Assembly (NCBI GenBank): GCA_902572345.1
Contig: CACGEW010000002.1
Location: 1-64,000, forward strand
Source: an uncultured Pelagibacteraceae bacterium
GTDB taxonomy: Bacteria > Pseudomonadota > Alphaproteobacteria > Pelagibacterales > Pelagibacteraceae
DNA length: 64,000 nt
Direction of reading: 5' to 3'
In this document: positions 46,507 through 55,564 of the stretch, one piece after another
Layout of the letters: each line of letters opens with the position of its first letter
Position numbering within the stretch: the first letter of the stretch is position 1
Notes under the pieces: model-generated
What the model saw: only the letters and a program-made list of their open reading frames with translations
Told to the model about the DNA's origin: nothing
The model's database searches: none
Made by a program: the position numbers and the translations under genes

Positions 46507-47570
46507 TACTTAAATCCAGCAAAATTATTATTATCAAAGTTATAAGCTAAAATTACTTTAAATAAATCTCCCATAAATCTAGGACTTAATAATCTTTGAA
46601 TTCTTAAATAAAGATCTGACTGCTCAATGAATTTCATATTTTTCGCTAAGATCTTAGATCTCTCAAGAATTCCCATAGTTTTCAAAAAATCCTTTTGAGA
46701 AATTACATTTTGAATTTTTAAACCATTTTTTGAGAAAAATTCATTTAATAATGTAAAATTTACATGGGCAGTAATATCAGCCTTACCTAAATTATTAAGA
46801 ATTTCATTTTTTTTATGCTTCATAACTGATTGAAGGGTATTTTGATTATTTGGTTTTAAGTATCCATAGTCTATCATTAAAATACACCCTTGTAGTTTGA
46901 TAATTTTTTTTGATATTTTTTTTAACTCTTCAAAACCAAGTTTAGGAAATTCAATAAACCTTAAATTATTAAATGTTTTGTATGATTTTATATATTTAAT
47001 GTTTCGGTAAGAAGCTTTTTTGTAAATTTCTTTAATATTGTAATTTTTATCAATAGAATAGTTTTTCTCAAAAAAGGAATTATTTATTTTTTTAAATTGC
47101 TTAATTGGTATAGCGTCAAAAAACTCATTCCCAAAAAATATTACTGGACCTTTTTTAATTTCATTCAAATCATTTATCCATTTTACATCCTTATTAGCAA
47201 TACTTTTTTTTTGCACTTTTTTCAAAAAACTGCTTTCTTCAAACAAAAATAATTTTTTTATAGAATTAAACTCTGGGAATCGTTTAAAAGATTTTAATAA
47301 AATTTTAGCCAAACTTCCATCTCCAGGGCCTAGCTCTACAATATTGAAATTTTTAGGTTTCCCGAAAGTCTCCCAGCACGAAATCATCCAAATTGCAATA
47401 ATTTCAGAAAATATACTTGTTACTTTTGGAGCTGTGATAAAATCACCTTTTTTACCAAATGGAATTTTAGAGCTATAATATCCATTTTTTTTATCATAAA
47501 GCACATTTTTAAAAAATTTATCTACTGGAAGAACTTTTGATTTTTTAAAAAAAAATTTATTAGTTTTCAT
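46506..47570 (-). CDS. SAM-dependent methyltransferase, NDUFAF7/MidA (DUF185) family
   Basis: The 354-residue protein has GYYSSKIPFGKKGDFITAPKV near the N-terminus, NIVELGPGDGSLAKILL (SAM site, about residue 80), FFGNEFFDAIPIKQF and ILMIDYGYLKP, all family markers. The mitochondrial homologue methylates an arginine in a complex I subunit and is needed for complex I assembly. An equivalent bacterial role is plausible but unproven. It overlaps lgt by 11 nt. Confidence 0.88.
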   Translation of the reverse strand: MKTNKFFFKKSKVLPVDKFFKNVLYDKKNGYYSSKIPFGKKGDFITAPKVTSIFSEIIAIWMISCWETFGKPKNFNIVELGPGDGSLAKILLKSFKRFPEFNSIKKLFLFEESSFLKKVQKKSIANKDVKWINDLNEIKKGPVIFFGNEFFDAIPIKQFKKINNSFFEKNYSIDKNYNIKEIYKKASYRNIKYIKSYKTFNNLRFIEFPKLGFEELKKISKKIIKLQGCILMIDYGYLKPNNQNTLQSVMKHKKNEILNNLGKADITAHVNFTLLNEFFSKNGLKIQNVISQKDFLKTMGILERSKILAKNMKFIEQSDLYLRIQRLLSPRFMGDLFKVILAYNFDNNNFAGFK

Positions 47571-48351
47571 TTTTTTTTAAAATACCCATAATAATTAAAC
47601 CCGACACAATCATTAAAAAACTTAAAATAGTTCCCATACTAAATAAATTAAATAGATAACCAATTTGAACGTCCGGTTCTCTAAAAAACTCAGCTATTAT
47701 TCTTAAAACCCCATAACAAATCAAAAATAAATAGGAGCAAGTGCCGAGTCTATATTTTTTTTTAAATATTAATATGTTTAATATCAAAAATAAAAGAACA
47801 CCTTCCAGCAAAGCTTCATATAATTGAGAAGGATGTCTAGGCAACATATCTACAGAAGGAAAAATTACACCCCAAGTTAAAGTAGTCGCTTTTCCTATTA
47901 GTTCACCATTGATAAAATTAGCTATACGCCCTAAAAAAATACCAATCGGAGAAACACATGCTATGACGTCTAATGCAAAAAATGTTGGTATATTTCTTTT
48001 TAAAGAAAATAAATAAGTACCAAAAATTATTCCTATTAACGCTCCATGAAAGGACATTCCCCCCTCCCAAATTTTAACTATCTCCAACGGATTTGAAAAA
48101 TAATATCCAAAATTATAAAAAACTATATAACCAAGCCGTCCCCCAATTATTAAAGAAATTATTATATAGGTAATTAAGTCGTCAAATTCCTTGATATTAA
48201 ATTTGGAGTCAAAACTTTTCGAAATGTGAACGATTATTTTTTTTCCAAACCACCAACCCAGTATAATTCCAAAGATATATGCTAAAGAATACCATTTAAT
48301 AGAGATGAACCCAAAATCTAACAATACAGGGTTTAAATTATGGGTGTACAT
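47560..48351 (-). CDS. lgt: Phosphatidylglycerol-prolipoprotein diacylglyceryl transferase
   Basis: Lgt adds diacylglycerol to the lipobox Cys of prolipoproteins. The 263-residue membrane protein has about seven helices. It has SIKWYSLAYIFGIILGWWFG with the Lgt His/Tyr region altered to a Tyr, then GGRLGYIVFYN and GGMSFHGALIGI. GRIANFINGELIGKATTLTWGVIFP (listed by its ends) contains the lgt signature with catalytic Arg. Normal length. It starts the run lgt-methyltransferase-pgeF. Confidence 0.94.
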   Translation of the reverse strand: MYTHNLNPVLLDFGFISIKWYSLAYIFGIILGWWFGKKIIVHISKSFDSKFNIKEFDDLITYIIISLIIGGRLGYIVFYNFGYYFSNPLEIVKIWEGGMSFHGALIGIIFGTYLFSLKRNIPTFFALDVIACVSPIGIFLGRIANFINGELIGKATTLTWGVIFPSVDMLPRHPSQLYEALLEGVLLFLILNILIFKKKYRLGTCSYLFLICYGVLRIIAEFFREPDVQIGYLFNLFSMGTILSFLMIVSGLIIMGILKKNEN

Positions 48352-48353
48352 GA

Positions 48354-48400
48354 CTTATCATATCATATTTGAAATTAAGATGTTCATCAAATAAGATAAG
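48354..48400. repeat. Two-tier inverted repeat between lgt and ubiK
   Basis: Outer arms CTTATC (48354-48359) and GATAAG (48395-48400) enclose inner arms TATTTGA (48366-48372) and TCAAATA (48387-48393) around a 14-nt loop. The structure fills the 51-nt space between the divergent lgt and ubiK starts. It may be an operator serving both genes. Confidence 0.4.
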
Positions 48401-48402
48401 GT

Positions 48403-48645
48403 ATGAGTAATTCAGAAAAAATTTTGAAGTCATTATCTAGTCTAATCGAAAATGGTATTTTAACCTCCAAAGATATTAAAAAAGAGATATCTACGGACTT
48501 AAAATTCAAAAGAGATAAAATTATCAATAAACTCGAGCTTGTATCAAGAGAGGAGTTTGAGGTACTTAAAAAAATTGTTCAAAAACAAGACGCAGTAATT
48601 AAGAAATTAATTAAATCTAAAACTAAAAAGGCAAAGAAACCTTAA
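48403..48645 (+). CDS. ubiK: UbiK/BMFP-domain accessory protein
   Basis: The 80-residue protein has an N-terminal amphipathic helix region and a C-terminal coiled coil VSREEFEVLKKIVQKQDAVI, then a Lys-rich tail. This is the BMFP/DUF526 (UbiK) layout. UbiK helps late ubiquinone steps in proteobacteria by holding Ubi proteins at lipid. The VSREEFEVL motif is the strongest evidence. Its 3' end overlaps the histidine kinase gene by 23 nt. Confidence 0.82.
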   Translation: MSNSEKILKSLSSLIENGILTSKDIKKEISTDLKFKRDKIINKLELVSREEFEVLKKIVQKQDAVIKKLIKSKTKKAKKP

Positions 48646-49942
48646 CTTGCAAACCATTTTGTTTGCTTTTACCAAGCTGAATAGTTCCTCCATGAGAATT
48701 AATAATATCTTCAACGATGGCAAGTCCTAACCCAACTCCAGATTTATTCAAGCTTCTACTTTTATCTAATCTAAAAAATGGCTTAAATACATTTTTATAT
48801 TGATCCTCAGGAATACCAGGTCCATCATCCTCAATAATTACTAAAGTTCTTTTATTTCCTTTTTGTATAAAAATATCAACTTTATCACCATAAGTTAACC
48901 CGTTTTGAATTATATTTTCGAAAGATCTTTTTAGCGCAGTCGGTCTACCTTTAAGCTCTATTATCTCGTCGCATTCATTAATAAAAATTTTGTCACTATC
49001 AAATTTATCTTTTAAAGATTTTATGAGATTATTAAGATTTATTGACGAAGTGCTTTCTTGAGTTTGAGTTTTTGCGAATTGCAAATAGTCATTTAACATT
49101 TTTTCCATTTCATCAATATCTTTTGACATTTTTTCTGAAAGATCTTTTTGATTTAACATTGCAAGCTGTAATTTTAATCTAGTTAAAGGCGTTCTTAAAT
49201 CATGACTTATACCAGAGAGCATCTCTGCTCTTTGATTTAGATGTCGATTTATTCTTTTAGCCATTCGATCAAATTCAAATGCAGCTTTTCTTATTTCTTG
49301 AGAGCCCGAGGCTCTGAAGTCATTTACATAATCTCCTTTTCCAAATCTTTCTGCTGCTTTAGCTAATTTTACTAAAGGCTTAGTTTGATTTTTCAAAAAA
49401 ATTAGAGCAATGATTATTAAAACTAAGGAAGGCAGTGTAGTCCATAAAACAAAAAGTCTTACCGAAGATGTCGCTACCATTTCTTTAGGAACCAAAAATT
49501 CAATTACATCCCCTCCTGAACGAATCTTGATTTCTACAGCATTTTTAAATTTAGAAGTATTAAACCAATAATTATTATTTCCAAAAACTGACTTTAACTC
49601 TCTTCTTAAAGACCTATCCATAGGACTAAATTTTCTTTCACCACTAACATTAGGGAAGGCTTCTTGATTAATACCAATTTCAAAATTAAAGTTATTTTTA
49701 TAACTATCTGTAAAAAAATCTAAATTTTTTTTATCATTTTGATACACCTCATCTATTGTTTTAAGCTGATTTACTAAAGATCTTGTAATATTTTTATTGG
49801 CCTTGATCCAAACACTGTCATAAAACACAATTGTAATAATTACTTGTAAAATTATTGTCGGCGCAGCAACAATAATTAATGCTCTGTAAAAAAGTCTTTT
49901 TGGCAAGATATATTTTATAAATTTATTCAATCCAAAGAACAT
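48623..49942 (-). CDS. Sensor histidine kinase, EnvZ/PetR-partner type
   Basis: The 439-residue protein has a first membrane helix near residues 18-40, a periplasmic sensor of about 120 residues and a second helix near 160-180. It then has a HAMP segment, a HisKA domain with His in GISHDLRTPLTRLK (about residue 246) and a HATPase domain (IIEDDGPGIPE; GVGLGLAIVEDI). It phosphorylates the response regulator whose gene overlaps it by 20 nt. The signal is unknown; EnvZ-type sensors respond to osmotic or envelope state. Confidence 0.92.
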   Translation of the reverse strand: MFFGLNKFIKYILPKRLFYRALIIVAAPTIILQVIITIVFYDSVWIKANKNITRSLVNQLKTIDEVYQNDKKNLDFFTDSYKNNFNFEIGINQEAFPNVSGERKFSPMDRSLRRELKSVFGNNNYWFNTSKFKNAVEIKIRSGGDVIEFLVPKEMVATSSVRLFVLWTTLPSLVLIIIALIFLKNQTKPLVKLAKAAERFGKGDYVNDFRASGSQEIRKAAFEFDRMAKRINRHLNQRAEMLSGISHDLRTPLTRLKLQLAMLNQKDLSEKMSKDIDEMEKMLNDYLQFAKTQTQESTSSINLNNLIKSLKDKFDSDKIFINECDEIIELKGRPTALKRSFENIIQNGLTYGDKVDIFIQKGNKRTLVIIEDDGPGIPEDQYKNVFKPFFRLDKSRSLNKSGVGLGLAIVEDIINSHGGTIQLGKSKQNGLQVKVSLPF

Positions 49943-50600
49943 AGCCTGAGCCTCTTATTGTTTGAAGATATTTTGGGGTTTTTGGATTCAATTCAAGTTT
50001 TTGTCTTAATCTTGTTATCATTACATCAATTGATCTCTCCTGACTGATCCCTGAAATTCTTCCTATTTCTTCTCTTGAAAAAGTTATTCCAGGGCTAGCA
50101 AGCATTTCAATTAACACTTTTTTCTCAGAATTATTAATTTTTACGAATTTATTGTTAATATGAATTGTCATTTTATTTAAATCAATTTCTGCTGTTCCTA
50201 CATTGTGTTTAGATTTAAGGTCAATTTTTTTATTTTTGTTAATTATGTTTTTTATTCTTAACAGCAGTTCTTTTGGCTCAAAAGGTTTTCCAATATAATC
50301 ATCCGCGCCTAGTTCTAAACCTTTAATCCTATTTTCAACTTCACCTTTCGCTGTAAGTAAAATAATTGGAATTTTTATTTTTTTCTTAATTTCTTTTGTT
50401 AATTCATATCCATTTTGACCTGGCATCATGACGTCTAAAATTATTATATCAAATTTAAAGTATTCTAACTTTTCTTTTGCTTGATTTGCATTTTCTGAAG
50501 TAGAGACAATATAATTATTTTCAGATAAATAATCTTTTAAAAGATTTCTTATTCTGTCATCATCATCAACAATAAGAATATGATTTTTATTATTTTCCAT
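49923..50600 (-). CDS. OmpR/PhoB-family response regulator (PetR-like)
   Basis: The 225-residue protein has a receiver domain with acidic pocket VDDDD (residues 11-15), phospho-acceptor Asp56 in IILDVMMPG, and Lys in LGADDYIGKPF. A winged-helix DNA-binding domain follows, with SQERSIDVMITRLRQKL and IRGSGYVLWIE. The order MarR regulator then OmpR-type regulator recalls petP-petR of Rhodobacter, which is linked to the bc1 genes. That link is by analogy. Confidence 0.92.
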   Translation of the reverse strand: MENNKNHILIVDDDDRIRNLLKDYLSENNYIVSTSENANQAKEKLEYFKFDIIILDVMMPGQNGYELTKEIKKKIKIPIILLTAKGEVENRIKGLELGADDYIGKPFEPKELLLRIKNIINKNKKIDLKSKHNVGTAEIDLNKMTIHINNKFVKINNSEKKVLIEMLASPGITFSREEIGRISGISQERSIDVMITRLRQKLELNPKTPKYLQTIRGSGYVLWIE

Positions 50601-51030
50601 CTATTATTTTTTTTAATACATCTTTAAACTTTATTACAGAGTCTGAACTTGAATTTTTTAAAGCATTAAATATTCTTTTCTTTTGAGTATTATAAACTGT
50701 TTCAAAAAAAACTTTTCCATCTTTATCTAAATATAAGTTTTTTTTTCTAGTGTCAGTTTCATCTTGAATTTGTTTAATCATTTTAGATTTTATTAAATCT
50801 CTTAAAACCCTATTTAGGCTTTGTTTTGTTACTTTTAGTCTAAAAATTAGTTCTCCTAGATTTATACCAGGATTTCCCTCAATAAGATTTAACGCCCTTA
50901 AATGTGCTGGTCCAAAGAATTTTTTTGACAGAACTTCTTTTGGGTCTGAAAATGTTTCTCTGTAAGCGTAATAGAGTAATTGAATAAACTCTTTTATTTG
51001 TTCATCTTTAAGATAAAGTAAATCTTTCAT
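50590..51030 (-). CDS. MarR-family transcriptional regulator (PetP-like)
   Basis: The 146-residue protein has a winged helix-turn-helix core: GPAHLRALNLIEGNPGINLGELIFRLKVTKQSLNRVLRDL, given here by its ends, and a beta wing with DETDTRKKNLYLDKDG. This is a MarR fold with the DxRxK-like wing. It overlaps the response regulator gene by 11 nt and begins the three-gene regulatory operon. MarR proteins usually bind their own promoter, and an inverted repeat lies 5 nt upstream of its start. Confidence 0.88.
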   Translation of the reverse strand: MKDLLYLKDEQIKEFIQLLYYAYRETFSDPKEVLSKKFFGPAHLRALNLIEGNPGINLGELIFRLKVTKQSLNRVLRDLIKSKMIKQIQDETDTRKKNLYLDKDGKVFFETVYNTQKKRIFNALKNSSSDSVIKFKDVLKKIIDGK

Positions 51031-51035
51031 AATGG

Positions 51036-51071
51036 TAAGTTATATTGACTTATCCTTTTGATGAATATACT
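51036..51071. promoter_or_regulatory. Candidate MarR operator and ilvE promoter
   Basis: TAAGT (51036-51040) and ACTTA (51048-51052) form an inverted repeat with a 7-nt spacer just upstream of the MarR gene start at 51030. The right arm overlaps TTGACT (51045-51050), a possible -35 for ilvE, with TATACT at 51066-51071 as -10 (15-nt spacer). Binding there could control both directions. Confidence 0.35.
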
Positions 51072-51106
51072 TTTTTATAAATAAAAAATCTATATATTTA
51101 CTTACT

Positions 51107-51994
51107 ATGGAAAGCATACCATACGATAAACGATCAGGAAAAATTTGGTTCAACGGTAAAACTGTTGACTGGGCAGACGCAAATATTCACATTCTTAATC
51201 ATGGATTGCATTACGCAAGCTGCGTATTTGAAGGAGAGAGAGTATATGATGGTGAGATATTTAAACTAGAAGAACACACAGAAAGACTTTTTTATTCTGC
51301 AAAAAGAATGGGAATTACAGTTCCTTATTCACAAGGTGATATAAATGATGCCTGTAAAAATATAGTTAACATTCAAAAAGTTCAAAATGGATATGTAAGA
51401 CCTTTAATTTGGCGAGGTAGTGAAATGATGGCTATCTCTGCCCAAAAAAATAAAATACATGTTGCTATTGCAACATGGGATTGGGGTTCATATTTTGACC
51501 CCAAATTAAAATTAAATGGGATAAAATTAAATATTTCAAGTTGGAGAAGACCTGCACCAAACACAATACCTTGGGATACCAAAGCAGCAGGATTATATAT
51601 GATATGCACTTTATCTAAACATGAAGCAGAAGCAAAAGGATTCACAGACTCACTTATGTTAGACCATGAAGGAAATATTGCCGAAGCAACTGGAGCAAAC
51701 ATATTTTTTAAAAATAAATCTGGAGAGCTACATACTCCCATTCCGGATTCATTTTTAGATGGAATCACAAGAAGAGAAGTTATTAAAATAGCAAAATCTA
51801 AAGGAGTCAAAGTTATTGAAAGAAAAATTAAGCCAGAGGAAATGAAAGACTTTGTAGGTTGTTTTTTAACAGGGACTGCCGCTGAGGTTACGCCAGTGTC
51901 TCAAATATCTGATTATACTTTCAAAGTTTGCGAATTAATTACTGATTTAAATGAGTCATACCAAACAGTTGTAAGAAAAAAATCAGCAGCTTAA
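51107..51994 (+). CDS. ilvE: Branched-chain amino acid aminotransferase
   Basis: IlvE performs the last step of Ile, Leu and Val synthesis with PLP. The 295-residue fold-type IV enzyme has GKTVDWADANIHILNHGLHYASCVFEGERVYDG at the N-terminus (named by its ends), the PLP Lys in WDTKAAGLYM near residue 160, and the EATGANIFFK motif. GCFLTGTAAEVTPV lies near the end. It shares a 4-nt stop overlap with pgsA. Confidence 0.94.
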   Translation: MESIPYDKRSGKIWFNGKTVDWADANIHILNHGLHYASCVFEGERVYDGEIFKLEEHTERLFYSAKRMGITVPYSQGDINDACKNIVNIQKVQNGYVRPLIWRGSEMMAISAQKNKIHVAIATWDWGSYFDPKLKLNGIKLNISSWRRPAPNTIPWDTKAAGLYMICTLSKHEAEAKGFTDSLMLDHEGNIAEATGANIFFKNKSGELHTPIPDSFLDGITRREVIKIAKSKGVKVIERKIKPEEMKDFVGCFLTGTAAEVTPVSQISDYTFKVCELITDLNESYQTVVRKKSAA

Positions 51995-52575
51995 TCTTTA
52001 CTATCCTCATTTATTGCGTGATCTATACCTTTTCTTAAGTAGTCATATCCAGTATACAGGGTTAAAAAAGCAGATAACCATAAAAGAATTATTCCCACAG
52101 TTTGAGCATTATAGTCCTGAAAGTTTATTATTTTATTCCCGCTTTCCCCAGTTAGCAATATAGCGATAGAAACCATCTGAATAAATGTTTTTAGCTTTGT
52201 TAAACTTGTAACCTCCATAGTAATGCTGCCTTTAGCTAAAAATTCTCTTAAACCAGATACTAAAATTTCTCTTGTAAGAATAATAATTGCAGCAATTACT
52301 TCATAATTTTTTATAGTACCATTCATTACTAAAAGGATCAGAGCAGCTGCAACGAGAATTTTGTCAGCAATAGGGTCGAGAAGTTCACCTAACTTTGATT
52401 CTTCTTTAAACATTCTAGCTAATAAACCATCAAGATAATCTGTAAAACTAGCTAAAGCGAAAAGAAAGAATGGAATTAAATCTCCAAAAAATCCTGGTAT
52501 AAAAAAAGTCAGAACGAAAATTGGAACAATAATTATACGACCAATAGTTAAAATATTTGGTATTTTTAGTTTCAT
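51991..52575 (-). CDS. pgsA: CDP-diacylglycerol--glycerol-3-phosphate 3-phosphatidyltransferase
   Basis: PgsA makes phosphatidylglycerol phosphate. The 194-residue membrane protein starts MKLKIPNILTIGRI, as usual, and carries the CDP-alcohol phosphatidyltransferase signature DX2DGX2ARX8GX3DX3D as DYLDGLLARMF, GELLDPIADK at about residues 46-72. Four or five membrane helices follow. It is 6 nt downstream of uvrC, a pairing found in many proteobacteria. Confidence 0.95.
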   Translation of the reverse strand: MKLKIPNILTIGRIIIVPIFVLTFFIPGFFGDLIPFFLFALASFTDYLDGLLARMFKEESKLGELLDPIADKILVAAALILLVMNGTIKNYEVIAAIIILTREILVSGLREFLAKGSITMEVTSLTKLKTFIQMVSIAILLTGESGNKIINFQDYNAQTVGIILLWLSAFLTLYTGYDYLRKGIDHAINEDSKD

Positions 52576-52581
52576 ACTTTT

Positions 52582-54420
52582 TTATTCGTGAAAATAATTA
52601 TATATTTTATTTGCTATACTGTCTTCTATTCCTTCAATAGCTTTTAAATCTTCAAGACTTGCTGACTCCACAGCTCTCGCTGAACCAAAATGGTTTAATA
52701 AAGCTCTCTTTCTTTGTTTTCCAATACCTTGTATTTGATCTAAAAGAGATTTACTCAAATTTTTCTTTCTTTTTGCTCTATGAGTGCTTATTGCAAATCT
52801 ATGTGCCTCATCTCTCAGCCTTTGAATAAAAAATAGAAGAGGGTCATTTTTATTCAAGATAAATTCTCTATTTTTGTAATAAATTTTTTCTTCACCAGCA
52901 TTTCGTCTCTTACCTTTTGCTACAGCTAAAATTGGTAGATCATGCAAGCCAAGTTCATTCAAAACTTCTCTACTTACTGAATATTGTCCTTTACCTCCAT
53001 CAATTAAAATTAAATCTGGAAGCGATAAAGATCCTGATTTCTCTTTCACTGCTTTAGAAAATCTTCTAAATAAAACCTCTTTCATCATTCCATAATCATC
53101 ATTTTTTACTTTTTCATCCCTTATATTAAATTTTCTGTATCTTTTTTTTACAAAACCTTCGTTACTAAAGCATATTAGAGCTCCAATAGAATCCGTTCCT
53201 TGAATATGACTGTTATCGTAAACTTCTATGAGATCTATACTGCTATTAAGTTGAAATTTAGCTGCAAGTGTTTCGATTAAATTATTATTTGTATCAGACT
53301 GAATGAGTTTTTGTTTTAAAGCTTGTTTTGCATTCTTTTCTGCGAGTTTTGAAATGGATAATTCATTTTTTGCTTTAGCTTTTTTAATTGTTATTTGTTT
53401 GTTTTCTTTTGTAGAGAATGTTTTTTCAAGAAGTTTTTTTTCATTTGCCTCTATATTTGTAAGGATTAGAGCAGGGATAGTTTTATTTTCATAAAATTGA
53501 GGTAAAAAAGATGATAAAATTTCTTCAACAGAATCATCCGTATCATGTTTTGGGTAAAACGCCTGATTGCCCCAATTCTGTTTAGATCTAAAAAAGAAAA
53601 CTTGAACACAAGTTTTTCCGGTCTCTTTATGGATGCTTATAACATCTGCTTCATTTAAATTTGTTTGGTTTATCTTTTGTGAAGTCTGTATCTGAGTTAA
53701 AGCTTTGATTCTATCTCTCGCAATAGCTGCTTTTTCATAATCGAGCTCTTTGCTCGCTGCTTCCATCTCTTTAGACAGGTTCTTTTGAATTCTTCTGGAT
53801 TTACCAGAAATAAAATCTATTGCATCATTCACGGTAGATAAATAATCTTTTTCTTGAATATGACCAACACATGGGCCAGAGCATCTTTTGATTTGATAAA
53901 GAATGCATGGACGTTCTCTGTTTTTGAAAACTGTATCGTCACAAACTCTTAATTGAAAAATTTTTTGTAGAATTTTGATTGTCCAATTAGCAGAACCTAT
54001 TGATGCAAATGGTCCAAAATAATAACCTGATTTTGATTTTTTTCCTCTTAACTTAGTTAGTTGAGGCCATTTATCTTTATTTCCAATATAGATATAAGGA
54101 AAGGATTTATCGTCTCTTAATAAAATATTATAGCGAGGTTTATGTTTTTTAATTAAGTTTGCTTCAAGCAATAAAGCCTCACTTTCATTACTTGTAGTAG
54201 TTGTTTCTAGGTTATGAGTGAGAGATAACATTCTTTCAGTTCTAATCGGAAGATTCGAATCTGTAACATAACTCTTTAACCTATTTGGAATATTTTTTGC
54301 TTTACCGATATAAAGAATTTCACCTGTAGAACTTAACATCTTATATATCCCAGGATTTTTGGGAATAAGCGGTATTTTATCTTTAATTACTTTTTTACCT
54401 AACTCTAGACTGTTAATCAT
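52582..54420 (-). CDS. uvrC: UvrABC system protein C
   Basis: UvrC makes both incisions in nucleotide excision repair. The 612-residue protein has an N-terminal GIY-YIG nuclease ([21 protein letters not shown], noted by its ends), a Cys-rich [17 protein letters not shown], a UVR motif for UvrB contact, an RNase H-like C-terminal nuclease ([30 protein letters not shown]) and terminal helix-hairpin-helix repeats. Length is normal. Its partner uvrB is two genes upstream. Confidence 0.97.
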   Translation of the reverse strand: MINSLELGKKVIKDKIPLIPKNPGIYKMLSSTGEILYIGKAKNIPNRLKSYVTDSNLPIRTERMLSLTHNLETTTTSNESEALLLEANLIKKHKPRYNILLRDDKSFPYIYIGNKDKWPQLTKLRGKKSKSGYYFGPFASIGSANWTIKILQKIFQLRVCDDTVFKNRERPCILYQIKRCSGPCVGHIQEKDYLSTVNDAIDFISGKSRRIQKNLSKEMEAASKELDYEKAAIARDRIKALTQIQTSQKINQTNLNEADVISIHKETGKTCVQVFFFRSKQNWGNQAFYPKHDTDDSVEEILSSFLPQFYENKTIPALILTNIEANEKKLLEKTFSTKENKQITIKKAKAKNELSISKLAEKNAKQALKQKLIQSDTNNNLIETLAAKFQLNSSIDLIEVYDNSHIQGTDSIGALICFSNEGFVKKRYRKFNIRDEKVKNDDYGMMKEVLFRRFSKAVKEKSGSLSLPDLILIDGGKGQYSVSREVLNELGLHDLPILAVAKGKRRNAGEEKIYYKNREFILNKNDPLLFFIQRLRDEAHRFAISTHRAKRKKNLSKSLLDQIQGIGKQRKRALLNHFGSARAVESASLEDLKAIEGIEDSIANKIYNYFHE

Positions 54421-54812
54421 ATTTTAGTTTTTGATACTTCAATACCAACTGATTTAGTTTTTTTAAGGATATCTAGTTTTTCTAATTTTAAATTTATTTT
54501 TTTTACAAGTTTATTTTTAAATATTATATTAAAAATATTTTCTGCTAAATCTTCTAGTAATTCGTGATGTTTTAAATTTGTGAGCTTTTCAATTTGCATT
54601 ACAACCTCTTCATAATTTAAAATTGACTTTAGATCTTTACCATTTGGAGACACGTAAGGATCTGTTAAAATTTCAATATTGAATTTAACTCTCTGCTTCT
54701 TCTTTTTCTCAAAACTGTGTATTCCAACAAAAATATTCAAAGTAAGGTCTGTGATGATTACTTTCCTTTTGTATTTGAATTTTTCTTTTTTTTTAAATTT
54801 AATTACTTTCAC
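54417..54812 (-). CDS. folB: Dihydroneopterin aldolase
   Basis: FolB converts dihydroneopterin to 6-hydroxymethyl dihydropterin in folate synthesis. The 131-residue protein has [29 protein letters not shown] at the start (noted by its ends), a Tyr in [13 protein letters not shown] and a Glu in [12 protein letters not shown], which are the FolB active-site features. It overlaps the reductase gene upstream by 4 nt and uvrC downstream by 4 nt. Confidence 0.88.
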   Translation of the reverse strand: MKVIKFKKKEKFKYKRKVIITDLTLNIFVGIHSFEKKKKQRVKFNIEILTDPYVSPNGKDLKSILNYEEVVMQIEKLTNLKHHELLEDLAENIFNIIFKNKLVKKINLKLEKLDILKKTKSVGIEVSKTKI

Positions 54813-55564
54813 TCTTTTGTATTAATTATATCGGGTGTCTGCCATGCAAGCCTTTGTCCACCATCAATATTAACTATTTCTCCAGTTATGCTTTTACTTT
54901 CAATTAGAAATTTTACTCCATTACAGATATTTTCTAAATCCACTTTTTTTCTTAATATTATTGATTTCCATTGTTTTTTAAAATGCTTCTCGGATTGTCT
55001 TTTGTTTTTCAAAGTAGGTCCGGGTGAGATACCATTCACTCTGACATTAGGTGCCAATTTCATAGCTGTAGTTTTTGTTAAAACCGCTAAAGAAGATTTA
55101 CTTAAAGTATATGAGAAAAAAAATGGAGTTAATTTTTCAACTCTTTGGTCAATAATATTTACAATACATCCTTCTTTATTTTTCAATAATTTATGAAAGT
55201 TTTGAGTCAGTATAGCAGGTGCTTTTAAATTAATATTAATATGTTTTGAAAATGATTTTTCAGAGAAATTCTCAAGATTATCATTTTCAAAAATAGAAGC
55301 ATTATTAATCAGACAATCTAAGCCTTTCATCTTTTTATGTGCAGTCTTAACTAAATTGTTAGTTTGCTTAAAATTATTTAAATCTGCTTTTAATAGATAA
55401 GTTTCAGCGCCAAGCTCCTCTAGCTCTTTTTTTAATTTTAAAGCACTACTTTTAGACTTATTGAAATGAATAACCATTTTCACATCATAATTTACCAAGC
55501 TTTTTGCAATTGCGGCACCTATCCTTGTAGCTCCTCCAGTAATAATTATTTTTTTGGCTTCCAT
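54809..55564 (-). CDS. Short-chain reductase, FolM/pteridine reductase-like
   Basis: The 251-residue SDR protein has [16 protein letters not shown] (residues 9-24), catalytic Tyr-Lys in [11 protein letters not shown] near 155, and ISPGPT after it. The Arg in TGxxxRxG is the mark of pteridine reductases (FolM/PTR1), unlike the usual TGxxxGIG. It overlaps folB, so it may reduce dihydrofolate or dihydromonapterin where folA is absent. That role is inferred from motif and neighbour. A general SDR function remains possible. Confidence 0.75.
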   Translation of the reverse strand: MEAKKIIITGGATRIGAAIAKSLVNYDVKMVIHFNKSKSSALKLKKELEELGAETYLLKADLNNFKQTNNLVKTAHKKMKGLDCLINNASIFENDNLENFSEKSFSKHININLKAPAILTQNFHKLLKNKEGCIVNIIDQRVEKLTPFFFSYTLSKSSLAVLTKTTAMKLAPNVRVNGISPGPTLKNKRQSEKHFKKQWKSIILRKKVDLENICNGVKFLIESKSITGEIVNIDGGQRLAWQTPDIINTKE

